Assembly (NCBI RefSeq): GCF_024137025.1 | Contig: NZ_JAMYJR010000009.1 | Coordinates: 186,001 to 250,000, forward strand | Source of the DNA: Paractinoplanes aksuensis | GTDB taxonomy: Bacteria; Actinomycetota; Actinomycetes; Mycobacteriales; Micromonosporaceae | Length of the DNA stretch: 64,000 bases | Direction of reading: 5' to 3' | Shown here: piece after piece, positions 63,127-64,000 of the stretch | How positions within the stretch are numbered: the first letter of the stretch is position 1 | Layout of the letters: each line of letters opens with the position of its first letter | Translations under genes and position numbers: made by a program | Notes under the pieces: model-generated | What the model saw: only the letters and a program-made list of their open reading frames with translations | Databases searched by the model: none | Told to the model about the DNA's origin: nothing

Positions 63127-64000
63127 TTCCCGCACGACCGTGACCCGGATCTGCCCCGGATAGGTCAGCTCTTCCTCGATCTGCTTGGCGACGTCGCGGG
63201 CCAGCACCGCGGCGCCGATGTCGTCGATGTCGTCCGGGCGCACCATCACCCTGATCTCGCGCCCGGCCTGCATCGCGAACACCTTCTCGACACCCGTCTT
63301 GCCGGCGGCGATCTCCTCGATGCGTTCCAACCTCTTCACGTACGCCTCGAGGCTCTCCCGTCGCGCACCCGGGCGCCCACCCGAGCAGGCGTCGGCGGCC
63401 TGGGTCAGCACGGCCTCGATCGTCTGCGGCTGCACCTCGTTGTGGTGGGCCTCGATCGCGTGGACCACGTCCTCGCTCTCGCCGTACTTGCGGGCCAGGT
63501 CGGCCCCGATCAGCGCGTGACTGCCCTCGACCTCGTGGGTCAGCGCCTTGCCGATGTCGTGCAGGAACGCCGCCCGCTTCATCGAGGGAACGTCCAGCCC
63601 CAGCTCAGCGGCCATGATGCCGGCGATGTGGGCGGTCTCGACGAGATGCTTGAGCACGTTCTGGCCGTAGCTGGTGCGGTAGCGCAGGCGACCCAGCAGC
63701 TTGGCCAGCTCGGGGTGCAGGTCGGTGATGCCGACGTCGACCAGCGCCTCCTCCGCGGCCCGGTCGCACAGCTGCTCGACCTCGCCCTTGGCGCTCTCGA
63801 AGACCTCCTCGATGCGGTGCGGGTGGATGCGCCCGTCCAGCACCAGCTTCTCGAGGGTCAGCCGGCCCACCTCGCGGCGCACCGGGTCGAAGCACGAGAG
63901 CAGCACCGCCTCCGGGGTGTCGTCGATGATCAGGTTGACCCCGGTCACCGACTCGAAGGCCCGGATGTTGCGGCCCTCGCGGCCGATGATCCGGCCCTTC
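63100..64000 (-). CDS. rny: Ribonuclease Y, C-terminal part
   Basis: About 299 C-terminal residues are visible; the start lies beyond the right edge. The right end begins within the KH domain ('[31 protein letters not shown]'), followed by the HD domain with '[52 protein letters not shown]' and 'EAHHNE', and the usual C-terminal end '[16 protein letters not shown]'. RNase Y is a membrane-anchored endoribonuclease that starts mRNA decay. The N-terminal anchor and coiled coil are not in the window. Confidence 0.95.
   Translation of the reverse strand, partial: KGRIIGREGRNIRAFESVTGVNLIIDDTPEAVLLSCFDPVRREVGRLTLEKLVLDGRIHPHRIEEVFESAKGEVEQLCDRAAEEALVDVGITDLHPELAKLLGRLRYRTSYGQNVLKHLVETAHIAGIMAAELGLDVPSMKRAAFLHDIGKALTHEVEGSHALIGADLARKYGESEDVVHAIEAHHNEVQPQTIEAVLTQAADACSGGRPGARRESLEAYVKRLERIEEIAAGKTGVEKVFAMQAGREIRVMVRPDDIDDIGAAVLARDVAKQIEEELTYPGQIRVTVVRESRVTELAR

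Overview
This is a high-GC chromosomal stretch from an actinomycete, most likely Micromonosporaceae (Actinoplanes/Micromonospora-like). The evidence is the very GC-rich codon use, the set of actinobacteria-restricted small families (DUF3093, DUF4193, DUF3039, DUF3099 and a short zinc-ribbon protein), the Spo0M protein, and the conserved actinobacterial order sigA ... dtd ... sigB ... ideR ... nrdJ-nrdR ... lexA ... hflX ... dapF-miaA ... miaB-gluABCD ... rny. No rRNA, tRNA or CRISPR array was seen. All calls come from reading the sequence; no searches were run.

Layout. 1-5.8 kb: end of a DUF3093 gene, DUF4193, a LytR_C protein, a 165-bp foldback MITE-like element, suhB, the principal sigma factor gene sigA and a small zinc-ribbon gene. 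5.8-12.7 kb: an XRE regulator/membrane protein pair with an iterated operator, an XPB-like helicase, a TRIC-type channel, DUF3039, the pseudouridine catabolism pair psuG-psuK, DUF3099 and an HhH-GPD repair protein. 12.9-18 kb: a NarL-type two-component system divergent from a MacB/FtsX-type ABC exporter. 18-22 kb: a small acidic protein, a kinase with an internally duplicated N-terminus, dtd, Spo0M and sigB. 22-31.3 kb: a Pat-type lysine acyltransferase next to its likely deacetylase AcuC, IdeR/DtxR, a lipoprotein, a hydrolase, an SRPBCC protein with an MFS transporter, and a secreted protein.

31.5-40.0 kb is the accessory island. A pair of imperfect inverted repeats (31483-31516 and 39980-40012) brackets about 8.5 kb. 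The island holds a tightly coupled operon of three tyrosine recombinases plus a small coiled-coil partner, the third recombinase being frameshifted, and a cargo of a DUF6817 protein, a small protein, a SAM methyltransferase and a short-chain dehydrogenase. It resembles the Tn554 TnpABC and recombinase-in-trio (RIT) elements, but with four operon genes and with cargo. It is the best candidate here for an undescribed system.

40-64 kb is core chromosome again: nrdR-nrdJ (B12-dependent ribonucleotide reductase), lexA divergent from a LysM cell-wall protein across paired SOS boxes, a membrane protein with an octapeptide-repeat tail, hflX, a malic enzyme, GDPD-dapF-miaA, a DUF349 protein, a dehydratase/LysR pair, miaB, the gluABCD glutamate uptake operon with an internal hairpin, a DinB protein and the start-truncated rny gene at the window edge. 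Convergent genes are often separated by strong GC hairpins, and many genes overlap by 1-8 bases, as expected for translationally coupled actinobacterial operons.
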